Part shown: one piece after another, positions 29,372-37,069 of the stretch
Position numbering within the stretch: the stretch's first letter is position 1
Layout: every line of letters starts with the position of its first letter
Assembly: GCF_000373385.1 (NCBI RefSeq)
Contig: NZ_KB891316.1
Span: 640,998 to 692,488, forward strand
DNA length: 51,491 bases
Reading direction: 5' to 3'
From: Thiobacillus thioparus DSM 505
GTDB taxonomy: Bacteria; Pseudomonadota; Gammaproteobacteria; Burkholderiales; Thiobacillaceae
The notes under the pieces: generated by a model
What the model was told of the DNA's origin: nothing
Database searches by the model: none
What the model saw: the letters and a program-made list of their open reading frames with translations, nothing else
Translations under genes and position numbers: made by a program

Positions 29372-32266
29372 CTAGGTCCACTTCTGAATGGCTGACAAAT
29401 TATTTTGATGTAGCCCAAAGGCATCAGTGGAGACCAGGCCAGAGGGATTGGGATAGCCCGTTGGAATACCCGGACCAACGACTGTTTTGCCACCCGCCAT
29501 TTCGGAGGCAACCTGCTGATTCAACTGTAGCAGTTGTTCTAGTAGGTCACGCTTTGGGCTGTAGCCGTAAGCCTTGAGCACGGCGGTGTCGAGCCCAGCA
29601 TGGGCATCGCGGAGAGGGTTCTTGCCTGGCAGATCAAGTGTGCGGTAGAGCGCGCGCAGGCCGCCAGTCATGGATTGCAGAGCTTGGTCACGCAATGCGC
29701 GCAGACGACGGCCAGCCTCGGCCACAGCATCGATCTGTTTGACGGTGGCGGACTGCGGCCAAGGAAAGGTGTCGAAAACGGACTCCGAGGTATAGCGGGG
29801 GTCCGACTTCATATTCGAGCACTTGGCATGGAACCAATGATAGTGTGCAGCGGATTGCAGGATACCAAAGCTGTAATCGTCGGCCAGCGCAAACACCTGC
29901 AAGGCGTCGCCGGGGCGAACGGGCGCGTCGACGAAAACGAAGATGGGCCGCTTGGTGACGCGGGAGCATGCAAGATAGCGGGGCATTTTGCCAATAGCGC
30001 CAATCAGTTCTGCCCGGCCCCGCCAGTGGCGCCACCAGAAGTCAATCGATGAAGATCGTTCCGAATGCTCTGATTTGGCCTTGATGTCCGGTAAAACACG
30101 CTGCATAAGGAGCGTGAAGGGCACTTTAAAACGCCTTGCTTCAAGGACATTCATCGCCCCAAAGTCAATGATGTATCGCTCTATGGGCCGCCCACTAAGC
30201 AGATCGTCGCCAACGAGATAAGGATGAATAACCTCACCGTCACCTTTTTCCGCTATTAGATTGCGTTCTTCGGTTGAGATTAAGAAGCCCGAGTGTCCAG
30301 GTGTAATGCCTTGGGAAACAACGATAGCGTTGTTGCATGCCAAGCGTTCAGCACTGCCCACATCCACTTTGTCCGACAGCGACGCATTGATATGCGCCAC
30401 CTCGCGCATGTTCAGCTCGTAGTCCTTGCTGGCTTGGCCGCTGCCCCGCGCGCGTTTCGCCTTGCCCGGGGCAGGCTCGATCTTGAACCACAGCCGCCGC
30501 AGCTTCGGCAGCAGCGCGTCGTCCTGCGTTTTCACCCAGTTCGCGATGGAGACGTGCACGTTCGCTTCGCCCGACCAGGGCTGGTTGTCCACCGCCTCGA
30601 TCACTGTGCCGCTGGCGCAGATGGCGTCGAGCCCGCCGATGCGGCTGGCGTTGTTGCGAATATTTTGTGTACCGACCAAGCCGCCTCGGCCGGCCAGCGG
30701 GTCCTGCGTGGTGCAGGCGGACAGATGGGCCTCGGCACGACGGAACCAGTAGACGCAGAAATCCGCCATGCCCGGCACTTCAGGATAGGCCTTGCGCAGG
30801 CGGTTGACGTAATCGGTGCCGAAATTGGGCTTGAGCAGCTTGGCACCAAGGAAGGGCGGATTGCCGACGATGACGTCGGCTGCCGGCCACGGCGCACGGC
30901 TGCCGTCTTCGCGCAGCAGCGCGTCACCGACCCTGAAATTGGCGTCGAGATTATCCAGTGGCAGGGCGGCCTCTTCGATGTGCAGCTCGTCGATGGCGAG
31001 CTTGTGCGCCAGCATCATGGTGACCTTCGCGAGTTCGACCGCGAAGGGATTGATGTCCAGACCGTGGAAGTTTCGAGCCGTGACAAAGCCAAACGGGCGC
31101 TGCTCGGTGTTGACGCTGACGTATTCGCCCATGCGTTCGTAGATGCGCGCTTCCAGCCGCTTGAGCTCACGATAGGCGACATACAGAAAGTTTCCAGAGC
31201 CGCAGGCGGGATCGAGCACGTGAAAAGTCTCGATGCGCACTAGCAGCTTTTTCAGTGCGCTTAGCGATTTCGCCTTTTCAATCTGCGCTCGCCATGGCTC
31301 GACGATAGTTGGGCTGACGATCTTCATGATGTCCACTGGACTGGTGTAGTGCGCGCCGTAAGCGTGGCGTGCTTCGGCGTCCATGCTGTGCTCGAAAATG
31401 GCACCGAAAATTTCCGGCCGCACTTTCGACCAGTCGAAGCGGGCGGCGTCTCGCAGCAACTGGATTTCGTCGTTGGTCAGTTCGATGCGCGCCGGCTGGG
31501 CGAACAGCCCGCCGTTGAAATAAGGCACACCTTTGAAGCGCCCACCTGCTGTGATACCCGGGGTGTTCATCTCCACGAAAAGCTGGCCAATGAGGTCGTA
31601 AGCCAGCGTGGGGGTGGTGCAGTCTTCGAGCAGGCGAACGAAGAAGTACCTTTCCAGCAGGCCGATGTCTTCGGCGAAAAGCGCCATCAAGGCCTGCAAG
31701 GTAAAGCGCTGCGCCAGGTCGCGCTCGATGCCGCGACCAACCAGCGCCCGGAATAGAGCCACCAACTGATCGGCTGCCGCACGTGTGACCTGCTCCTGAT
31801 GGTTGCCGAACACGGGCTCATCGCCTTCTGGGAACATGAAGGCGAGCGGGCCGTAACGGTCCGGCAATTCGGCAAGCTTGATCTGATCGACCGGGCTGTC
31901 CATTTGGGTTTCAAAGTCGTAAACCCAGAACTCATCGAAATTGCACAGGACGACCCAGCGTGGCCGTCCCGGAACCAGCCTCACCCAGTAATCGAAGGCC
32001 TGACGGTAATGCTTGGTGAGGTCTTCACCACGCTTTTTCATTTCAACCAGGACGAGTGGCTTCCATACCAGATCAGCGAAGCTGGTGCCTTTGTTTTCCT
32101 TCTTAATGCGTTCCTCGAACGCAGCGCCGGCTTCTTTAACTCCCGCATGGCCGAAGGCACGGAAAAACTGATCAAGAAAAATCTGTGCTTCGCCTTTTTC
32201 GTCACCTTTGATGTGCGCATCGCACCAATCCACGAAATGGCGCAATTGGTCAGAGCGAGGAGTCAT
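29372..32266 (-). CDS. Type IIL (MmeI-family) single-chain restriction-modification enzyme
   Basis: 964 aa. The N-terminal nuclease motif is D65-x9-E75-x-K77 (SFADLVWKPLVLVEMKKRG), the same spacing as the catalytic D-x9-E-x-K of MmeI. A helical spacer follows (about 150-330), then an N6-adenine methyltransferase of gamma class with motif I DPACGSGNF (353-361) and motif IV NPPF (470-473), then a target recognition region from about 600 and a C-terminal helical end. Family members methylate one strand and cut about 20 bp from the site. No separate methylase or specificity gene is present or needed. The ATG lacks a clear ribosome binding site. Confidence 0.88.
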   Translation of the reverse strand: MTPRSDQLRHFVDWCDAHIKGDEKGEAQIFLDQFFRAFGHAGVKEAGAAFEERIKKENKGTSFADLVWKPLVLVEMKKRGEDLTKHYRQAFDYWVRLVPGRPRWVVLCNFDEFWVYDFETQMDSPVDQIKLAELPDRYGPLAFMFPEGDEPVFGNHQEQVTRAAADQLVALFRALVGRGIERDLAQRFTLQALMALFAEDIGLLERYFFVRLLEDCTTPTLAYDLIGQLFVEMNTPGITAGGRFKGVPYFNGGLFAQPARIELTNDEIQLLRDAARFDWSKVRPEIFGAIFEHSMDAEARHAYGAHYTSPVDIMKIVSPTIVEPWRAQIEKAKSLSALKKLLVRIETFHVLDPACGSGNFLYVAYRELKRLEARIYERMGEYVSVNTEQRPFGFVTARNFHGLDINPFAVELAKVTMMLAHKLAIDELHIEEAALPLDNLDANFRVGDALLREDGSRAPWPAADVIVGNPPFLGAKLLKPNFGTDYVNRLRKAYPEVPGMADFCVYWFRRAEAHLSACTTQDPLAGRGGLVGTQNIRNNASRIGGLDAICASGTVIEAVDNQPWSGEANVHVSIANWVKTQDDALLPKLRRLWFKIEPAPGKAKRARGSGQASKDYELNMREVAHINASLSDKVDVGSAERLACNNAIVVSQGITPGHSGFLISTEERNLIAEKGDGEVIHPYLVGDDLLSGRPIERYIIDFGAMNVLEARRFKVPFTLLMQRVLPDIKAKSEHSERSSSIDFWWRHWRGRAELIGAIGKMPRYLACSRVTKRPIFVFVDAPVRPGDALQVFALADDYSFGILQSAAHYHWFHAKCSNMKSDPRYTSESVFDTFPWPQSATVKQIDAVAEAGRRLRALRDQALQSMTGGLRALYRTLDLPGKNPLRDAHAGLDTAVLKAYGYSPKRDLLEQLLQLNQQVASEMAGGKTVVGPGIPTGYPNPSGLVSTDAFGLHQNNLSAIQKWT

Positions 32267-32340
32267 TTAGGGGGTTCCATCCTTGTTCTGGAGGGTCGGC
32301 CAGAGCCGACTGTCACTGGATAATATAAACAGAAGATCGG

Positions 32341-33003
32341 CTAACAGATGGCGGCAAGCCCTATGTCTAGAAGATCCTCAAGTGCATGGATGACGAGGAA
32401 GTCCCTTGATGTCGGATCAACCCAAAAGAGAGCCTGTATAGGATGTACGATTGGAAAAATTATGTACCTTGATCGGATATTGTGGACATCGCCCATAGTC
32501 TGTAAGTTGTTATGGGCTGATGCATTACGAATTAATTGCAATACTTTGGCGCTCTGGCTGCCAGCCGAGAAGGCCGCAAGCAATTGATGCTTATTTGGTG
32601 GATCGAGAAGGGGAATGACTTTGATTAGCAGGTCAACATCTCCCCATGTTGGCTCATTTCTAAGTATCGTATTGCTTGCCCCCCAAATCGGCGGCCTCCC
32701 CTTTGACTTTGCACGTATCGCGGCACCTGAAACATGTGCTTCCGATATGGCTAAAGCATGCCTTGGTATTACCGCCCCTAAACCGTTAGTCGTACCTAGG
32801 CATGACTCAAAAACACATGCCCTGCAGAAAAGGCCCCAGGCTTGCCAGACTCTTGATAGCAGCCCTTCAAGTACGCACTCATCTACCAACGTGAATGCGG
32901 AAGCGGAAGAAATTGTTGTCCGGGCAAGGACAAAATCGCTCAGATGAACCGATAGCGTATCGAATTCATCGGCTAGTTGAGTCCAAGCACCATACAAAGA
33001 CAT
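32341..33003 (-). CDS. HEPN-like protein, putative toxin/RNase partner of the DUF262 protein
   Basis: 220 aa, mainly helical, no signal peptide. It holds R159-N160-ASA-H164 (LIRNASAHNN), matching the R-x4-6-H signature with a following polar residue of HEPN ribonucleases, placed after long helices as in that fold. Its ATG is 2 bases after the stop of the DUF262 gene (TAGCGATG) with no ribosome binding site of its own, so translation is probably coupled. HEPN-like families are known partners of DUF262 proteins in defence islands; assignment of this protein to HEPN is by motif only. AT-rich compared with neighbours. Confidence 0.55.
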   Translation of the reverse strand: MSLYGAWTQLADEFDTLSVHLSDFVLARTTISSASAFTLVDECVLEGLLSRVWQAWGLFCRACVFESCLGTTNGLGAVIPRHALAISEAHVSGAAIRAKSKGRPPIWGASNTILRNEPTWGDVDLLIKVIPLLDPPNKHQLLAAFSAGSQSAKVLQLIRNASAHNNLQTMGDVHNIRSRYIIFPIVHPIQALFWVDPTSRDFLVIHALEDLLDIGLAAIC

Positions 33004-33005
33004 CG

Positions 33006-34061
33006 CTACTGGGAAAATTCACCACGCAGGGCCCGGCAAAGCCACTTAATCCGCAACGCACGTTGTGGACCTCGGTTTCCTCCTTCAGAGGCTGCTTTGA
33101 CGTACTCAGCAAACTCTCCTATGTCGTTCTCTTCATGAGCTGCTGCCAGGCGCCTAATTGACGCTACTGCTCGGTCAGCATCGACAAAATACTCGCCAAT
33201 AGGTGCAATCCCGGTCAAATCCTCCGCACCTGGCAACCCAAATTTGTTGTGAATCAAGGCGCATAGCAATGAATGGAATACATGCGGTTTTGTAGCATGT
33301 GTTCCCTGAATGCCTGATAAGTATTCAATAGCAGAATCAAGAGAACCAATTACTCGTTGATCAATCTCTTCAAGATGATCAAACGTCTCGTCATACTTCT
33401 TATAAAGTGAGCGAAGCTTTGTCGGGCTAGTGCTTACGATGCCCTCTTCCACCGCAAGGGCTAAGTCCGCCACAAATGCCGCGTCTGCCATTCGAACAAT
33501 TTGGCGACTCGTAAGTACGTTCCAATCAATCAGTACGGAACCAAAACGGTCGAGCGCGCGGTTCACCCAGTCTTTGAACTCGCCAAAGAATTCGCTATGC
33601 CGTTTTTCTGCGTCATTTAATGGAAGCGTAAACGCATTCATCCTTCGGAACATTTGCAGGATTTCATTCCGGTCGGCATTACGAATGACATCAACTGAAA
33701 CTGTGTACGCCCAGAACACGTCCTGAGTTTCTTCAGGAAGATCAGAGAACTTCATGCCCGCAAATTCACGAGCGTTTCTACCTAATGGGAATTTGTCATC
33801 AGCGAACTCAACGATAGTTGTAATCCGCTGCTGCCCGTCGACAATCTCCCTTCGGGGTTTCTTTGAGGTTTTGTCGATTAGTTCGTGAAAGTAGACTTTA
33901 GGGAATGGGAAATCCCTAATTATCGTATCAATGAAGTAGCTCTTGGCTGCGGCTGGCCAAAGTCCACCGCCACGTTGGTACTGCTGATTGACCACGAGGG
34001 ACCGACTACGGAACCAGTCAACCAGTTCCGCAATCGAGTACTTGCCTTCCTCGACTTTCAT
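33006..34061 (-). CDS. DUF262 (GmrS/ParB-Srx-like) protein
   Basis: 351 aa. The N-terminal DUF262 domain shows NQQYQRGGGLW (around residues 25-35), IVDGQQRITTI with the DGQQR motif at 75-79, and FRRMNAFTLPLNDAEKRHSEFFGEF, the set of conserved elements of this ParB/sulfiredoxin-like nucleotide-hydrolysing fold, shared with the N-terminal half of the type IV restriction enzyme GmrSD and with BrxU and SspE-type proteins. It has no C-terminal DUF1524 HNH nuclease, so it is not a whole GmrSD. Start supported by GGGAG six bases upstream. First gene of the pair with the HEPN-like protein; AT-rich. Confidence 0.88.
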   Translation of the reverse strand: MKVEEGKYSIAELVDWFRSRSLVVNQQYQRGGGLWPAAAKSYFIDTIIRDFPFPKVYFHELIDKTSKKPRREIVDGQQRITTIVEFADDKFPLGRNAREFAGMKFSDLPEETQDVFWAYTVSVDVIRNADRNEILQMFRRMNAFTLPLNDAEKRHSEFFGEFKDWVNRALDRFGSVLIDWNVLTSRQIVRMADAAFVADLALAVEEGIVSTSPTKLRSLYKKYDETFDHLEEIDQRVIGSLDSAIEYLSGIQGTHATKPHVFHSLLCALIHNKFGLPGAEDLTGIAPIGEYFVDADRAVASIRRLAAAHEENDIGEFAEYVKAASEGGNRGPQRALRIKWLCRALRGEFSQ

Positions 34062-34231
34062 TTTTTCTCCCGCTGAAATGCGCTCATTGTCGCCAGAATA
34101 CTAGCATTGATGGGCCGAGCTCTTGTCTACTAGCCAGTGGCGTTATCCGAAAATCACGTCGCAGGGGTAGTGGGTTGGGAAACAGATGCTCCCCTGCTAT
34201 TTGCAAGGGGCAGGACGGCCGCAGCAGCGGG

Positions 34232-34474
34232 TCAGGTCTGGCTCGTTGTAATGTTACAGATAGCCACGAATTCCACGCGGCAGAAGGTCGACGGTGGCGG
34301 CCTTGGCTTTAGGGCCACCAGTTGCTGTTCTACCAAGGCTTCATGGGCTTTTTGATAATGGTTCGTATAAGCATAACCCCCTTGCAATACCCCCATAGCT
34401 AGCGATTTTTCGGGAGTCGCTGACCCGTATGCACGGGGTCGTCGGGAGTACCTTTTGCACCTGGGCGTAATCAT
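34232..34474 (-). CDS. Small protein of unknown function in the replication-like module
   Basis: 80 aa, not recognised. Support is its start, which overlaps the stop of the DUF1376 gene as ATGA, following the pattern of the two junctions upstream. The N-terminus is very basic (PRCKRYSRRPRAYGS), as in small DNA-binding proteins. No homology is visible and the C-terminal half is of unconvincing composition, so this may be non-coding. Confidence 0.4.
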   Translation of the reverse strand: MITPRCKRYSRRPRAYGSATPEKSLAMGVLQGGYAYTNHYQKAHEALVEQQLVALKPRPPPSTFCRVEFVAICNITTSQT

Positions 34475-35349
34475 TGCCCCCTCCCATCGCCATCAAGAAC
34501 ACGGCTTGCGAGTAGGGTTATGTCGCGTTCGATGGGTGGACCCCCATCGTTGATGCCAAGCCTTTCAGCGGCAGCATCGGCCGCCGCACGGTAGCTGTTT
34601 TGATATGCGAGTTTGGACCCTGGCCGTGGCTGCCTTGCTTCGCTTTGTCGCCTCTCGGCGTCGGCACGGTGTTGCACCGAGTCAAGCAACCACTTGGAAA
34701 ACTGACTTTGCCAGTTAGCCCGAACATCGCCGGTAGCCGTGTAGTGCGCCACGAATCGCTCACGCTCTGCGTCGATGTCCAGTGCGTGGCGGTTCGCCTT
34801 GCTTCTGTTTTGCTCATCCGGCGAGAACTCAGAATCAATCTGCGTTCGCTGCTGAGAGCGCCCCGCGTCAGCGGGGGGTAGGGGGGTGATTGAATTACCC
34901 CCACTCTCTGCAGCGTGGGTTTTGTTTTTTGGTAATGGTGAAGGTGAAGGGCAATCGTCAAGCGTTGCTTGAGTAATGCTCGGAGCATTGCTTACGGCAT
35001 GCTCCCCCCATCGTACACGCGCCGCGTTCTTGGCCCGTTGCGCGCTCTTTTCGCGGTTCGATCTTGCCGCTTCGAGCTCACCCGATAGACGCTTTTGTGA
35101 CCAGACACCGCCATCGATGGTGAAGAATTCTGCGAGCGTGGCGCGTAATCCGTTCCACTCTCTCGGCGTGGCTTTGACGATGGCGGCGAGGCGCTTGTTA
35201 TCGTCTGGCAGGCTGCCGTCGTTCCGCCAACACGCCATCAGAAGCAGCAAATACGCGCCATGCTCGCGAGTGTCGAGGTGCTGGGTTGAGGCCAGGTAGT
35301 CGCCAATGAACAGCGGCATCCAGACATCTGTCTTGCGGGCATCGCTCAT
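34471..35349 (-). CDS. DUF1376 (YdaU-like) protein
   Basis: 292 aa. The N-terminal DUF1376 domain (WMPLFIGDYLASTQHLDTREHGAYLLLLMACW) is typical of YdaU-like proteins found in prophage replication modules, usually near a helicase loader or primase. Then comes a charged, low-complexity middle (about 110-190) and a helical C-terminal end with QFSKWLLDSVQHRADAERRQ. The start at 35349 overlaps the Toprim-like gene's stop (ATGA) and is preferred to one four codons upstream. Its exact role in replication is not known. Confidence 0.82.
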   Translation of the reverse strand: MSDARKTDVWMPLFIGDYLASTQHLDTREHGAYLLLLMACWRNDGSLPDDNKRLAAIVKATPREWNGLRATLAEFFTIDGGVWSQKRLSGELEAARSNREKSAQRAKNAARVRWGEHAVSNAPSITQATLDDCPSPSPLPKNKTHAAESGGNSITPLPPADAGRSQQRTQIDSEFSPDEQNRSKANRHALDIDAERERFVAHYTATGDVRANWQSQFSKWLLDSVQHRADAERRQSEARQPRPGSKLAYQNSYRAAADAAAERLGINDGGPPIERDITLLASRVLDGDGRGQ

Positions 35350-35831
35350 GTGCGTCTCCACTCGGCAATATCATGGCGTAGGTAGGCGCCGCGCACTGCC
35401 TGGACGGCGATTTGAATGCGGCTGTCGAATGATTCGGTCAGGACGATGATCCTGGAACTGTGATCAAGCCAAATGCGCCGGATGACGTGCAACATGTTCT
35501 CGACATCGAAGGCAACCACGCACGCGACGCCAAGTTTATCGTGCCAGCGAACAGCATCAAGAAAATCGACGACCACTATGATCAGGTCGCCCGGATGCCC
35601 GATGATGTGGAAACACCCGCGGGTCTTGCCTGGCGATAGGAAACGGGCGTGCCCGTCTGCCTCGATTACCCACAAATTGCGCAACACGCCGGCACGCATG
35701 ACCGGCACAAGCGTCCGCTGCCCGAGTGTGCGCACCCCATGCGAGGCCTCGATTCCCGCCTCCCATACCCTGTAGGCACGCGCTTGCCACGCAAGCCCGT
35801 TGCTGCGTCGCATTGGCTCAACGGCGCTCAC
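35346..35831 (-). CDS. Toprim-like primase remnant
   Basis: 161 aa from a GTG start. The run from GHARFLSPGKTRGCFHIIGHPGDLIIVVVDFLDAV to VVAFDVENMLHVIRRIWLDHSSRIIVLTESFD aligns by eye with the Toprim region of phage/P4-type primases (RFLP-GKKRGC, then an EGFATA-like strand, then AFDAGNL, then ADND-like). The usual catalytic Glu is absent (VVVDFLDAV) and the DxD pair is missing (LTESFD). No zinc-binding primase half or helicase follows. It may be a decayed or repurposed primase. It is coupled to the DUF1376 gene. Confidence 0.5.
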   Translation of the reverse strand: MSAVEPMRRSNGLAWQARAYRVWEAGIEASHGVRTLGQRTLVPVMRAGVLRNLWVIEADGHARFLSPGKTRGCFHIIGHPGDLIIVVVDFLDAVRWHDKLGVACVVAFDVENMLHVIRRIWLDHSSRIIVLTESFDSRIQIAVQAVRGAYLRHDIAEWRRT

Positions 35832-35834
35832 GGT

Positions 35835-35844
35835 GTCACGTGAC
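35835..35844. repeat. 10-bp palindrome GTCACGTGAC before the Toprim-like gene
   Basis: Perfect palindrome 3 bases upstream of the GTG start, in the 43-base gap after alpA. It could be a regulator site; chance is not excluded. Confidence 0.35.
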
Positions 35845-35874
35845 CGAGGTGGGAAGGGGTATCGTGTTTCGCGC

Positions 35875-36069
35875 TCATTTCGACACGCTGTCGATATAAG
35901 CCTGAACGTCCGACATGCGCCAGACAGTCACACGCGCCGACAACTTCACGGGCGTGGGATAGCGACCGTCTTTTACCCCGGCCCACCATCCAGACCGGGA
36001 AACCGGAATGAGCTGCAGGACTTGGGGAAGACGCAGAAAACTATTAACGGGTTGGGTGTGGCGATCCAT
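35875..36069 (-). CDS. alpA: AlpA-family excisionase/regulator
   Basis: 64 aa winged-helix/MerR-like DNA-binding protein: FLRLPQVLQLIPVSRSGWWAGVKDGRYPTPVKLSARVTVWRMSDVQAYID is the AlpA pattern (helix-turn-helix, YPxPVKL wing, W..s-v-AWI-like end). AGGAG lies 8 bases before the ATG. AlpA proteins activate integrase or excision in P4-like elements. It is upstream of the Toprim-like gene on the same strand, and two palindromes lie in its leader. Confidence 0.88.
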   Translation of the reverse strand: MDRHTQPVNSFLRLPQVLQLIPVSRSGWWAGVKDGRYPTPVKLSARVTVWRMSDVQAYIDSVSK

Positions 36070-36086
36070 CAGGTGGCTCCTAAATC

Positions 36087-36102
36087 GCGTCCAATTGGAC
36101 GC
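36087..36102. promoter_or_regulatory. Perfect 16-bp palindrome before alpA
   Basis: GCGTCCAATTGGACGC, 17 bases upstream of the alpA ATG. A second, related palindrome lies 72 bases further up, and CGTCCAA half-sites occur at the integrase end, so this is a probable binding site of an element-encoded regulator, perhaps AlpA itself. Confidence 0.65.
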
Positions 36103-36128
36103 CGTGGGGCCACCTTAGATATTTGGCT

Positions 36129-36160
36129 GTCCGGTTTTAAGGTTAAACCCGGACTTTTTT
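36129..36160 (+). terminator. Imperfect hairpin with T-tract in the alpA leader
   Basis: GTCCGGTTT pairs with AAACCCGGAC (one bulged C), followed by TTTTTT at 36155-36160. The tail is on the plus strand, where no gene is upstream, so it may guard the element against antisense transcription or be part of the alpA control region. Confidence 0.45.
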
Positions 36161-36174
36161 GGGTGGCCGCTTAA

Positions 36175-36188
36175 TGTCCAACTGGACA
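36175..36188. promoter_or_regulatory. Second TCCAAYTGGA palindrome
   Basis: TGTCCAACTGGACA, a 14-base palindrome with one central mismatch, sharing GTCCAAYTGGAC with the site at 36087-36102. Confidence 0.55.
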
Positions 36189-36336
36189 CATGGGGGCCAA
36201 GGTAAAGATTAAGTTGTCTCACTTTAAGGCGGAAGTGAGATTATTTTGTGCGCATCAGCCCGAGCGCATAAGAAACCCGGTACGGGTCTGGACTGCTAGA
36301 ATTCAGCCCAGTCTAAAAGCCCTCTGCGCATCATTC
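36189..36336. other. Non-coding right-end region of the element
   Basis: The gap between alpA and slmA is 415 bases. This part holds one perfect 8-bp hairpin, TCTCACTT (36217-36224) with AAGTGAGA (36233-36240), followed by TTATTTTG. An open frame of 91 codons crosses it on the plus strand but runs through the repeats and attR and has no ribosome binding site or protein-like composition. Nothing else is seen. Confidence 0.5.
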
Positions 36337-36337
36337 A

Positions 36338-36362
36338 TGGGGGCATATTTGGGGGCATTTTG
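36338..36362 (+). repeat. Right-end GGGGGCAT pair
   Basis: Two GGGGGCAT units spaced 12 bp, in the same orientation as the left-end block at 28057-28081; 23 of 25 positions agree. Probable integrase arm-type sites. Confidence 0.65.
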
Positions 36363-36420
36363 CCAAGCCAGAAAACACAAACCCAGCATTTATCTTGCTC
36401 ACGGGCTGTTGTTCAATGGA

Positions 36421-36436
36421 GTGCAGACCACCAATT
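36421..36436 (+). other. Probable attR
   Basis: GTGCAGACCACCAATT repeats the tRNA 3' end (GTGCAGACC then ACCAA) with single-base gaps. It lies 58 bases after the right-end repeats and 48 bases before slmA. Confidence 0.5.
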
Positions 36437-36455
36437 ACCCAACATCAGCGATAAT

Positions 36456-36480
36456 CACCCCCTAATAAAAACTGGGGGTG
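36456..36480 (+). promoter_or_regulatory. Hairpin covering the slmA ribosome binding site
   Basis: CACCCCC (36456-36462) pairs with GGGGGTG (36474-36480), which ends 4 bases before the slmA ATG and is its only Shine-Dalgarno-like sequence. The loop is TAATAAAAACT. It could limit slmA translation. Confidence 0.45.
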
Positions 36481-36484
36481 TCAG

Positions 36485-37069
36485 ATGCAAGGGGAAGCCA
36501 GAAAACCCGGCGAGCGCCGGTTGCAGATTCTGCAAACACTCGCCGCGATGCTGCAGGAACCACAGCCTGAAAAAATCACCACGGCGGCGCTGGCGGCCCG
36601 CATCGGGGTATCCGAAGCCGCGCTATACCGGCATTTCTCCAGCAAGGCGCAAATGTTCGAGGGGCTGATCGAGTTCATCGAACAGACCCTGTTCGGCCTG
36701 ATTGCGCGCATCACCGCCGACACGCCCTCGCCATCCGCCCAGATCGAGGCCATCCTCAGCATGCTGTTGAATTTTGCGGCGAAGAATCCGGGGATGACGC
36801 GTGTACTGATCGGCGATGCACTGGTACATGAAAACGAGCGTCTGCAAAAACGCATCAATCAACTGCACGACCGCATCGAAGCCCAGTTGCGACAATGCCT
36901 GCGCTTTTGCGGCGACAAGCAGTCCGAACTGAGCGGGCCGCTGGCCAATCTGCTGCAATGCATGGTGGTGGGACGCTGGCATCAGTTCGCCAAGAGCGGA
37001 TTCAGCCGCCCGCCCGGTGGCGATATCGAGCTGCTGATGGCGCGTTTGCTCGACGTTCACCCCGCCTGA
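36485..37069 (+). CDS. slmA: Nucleoid occlusion factor SlmA (TetR family)
   Basis: 194 aa. The opening RRLQILQTLAAMLQEPQPEKITTAALAARIGVSEAALYRHFSSKAQMFEGLIEFIEQTLF is the SlmA form of the TetR helix-turn-helix. SlmA binds chromosome sites and blocks FtsZ assembly over the nucleoid. The C-terminal half keeps the family segment LLNFAAKNPGMTRVLIGDALVHENERLQ. The 3' end overlaps the convergent moeB gene by 13 bases. Confidence 0.92.
   Translation: MQGEARKPGERRLQILQTLAAMLQEPQPEKITTAALAARIGVSEAALYRHFSSKAQMFEGLIEFIEQTLFGLIARITADTPSPSAQIEAILSMLLNFAAKNPGMTRVLIGDALVHENERLQKRINQLHDRIEAQLRQCLRFCGDKQSELSGPLANLLQCMVVGRWHQFAKSGFSRPPGGDIELLMARLLDVHPA

Noticed and set aside
29372..32266. BREX PglX methylase
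   Set aside because: The N-terminal D-x9-E-x-K nuclease motif and single-gene context fit MmeI-type enzymes; no other BREX genes are present.
32263..32280. Six-codon mini-ORF (ATG GAA CCC CCT AAA TGA) whose stop overlaps the restriction enzyme start
   Set aside because: Looks like a coupling leader, but the AAGG before it is too close to its ATG to work as a ribosome binding site, so chance is more likely.
33006..34061. Complete GmrSD type IV restriction enzyme
   Set aside because: Only the DUF262 half is present; there is no DUF1524 HNH domain in this or the neighbouring protein.
36190..36465. 91-codon plus-strand ORF at the right end of the element
   Set aside because: Crosses the arm repeats and attR, lacks a ribosome binding site and shows no family character.
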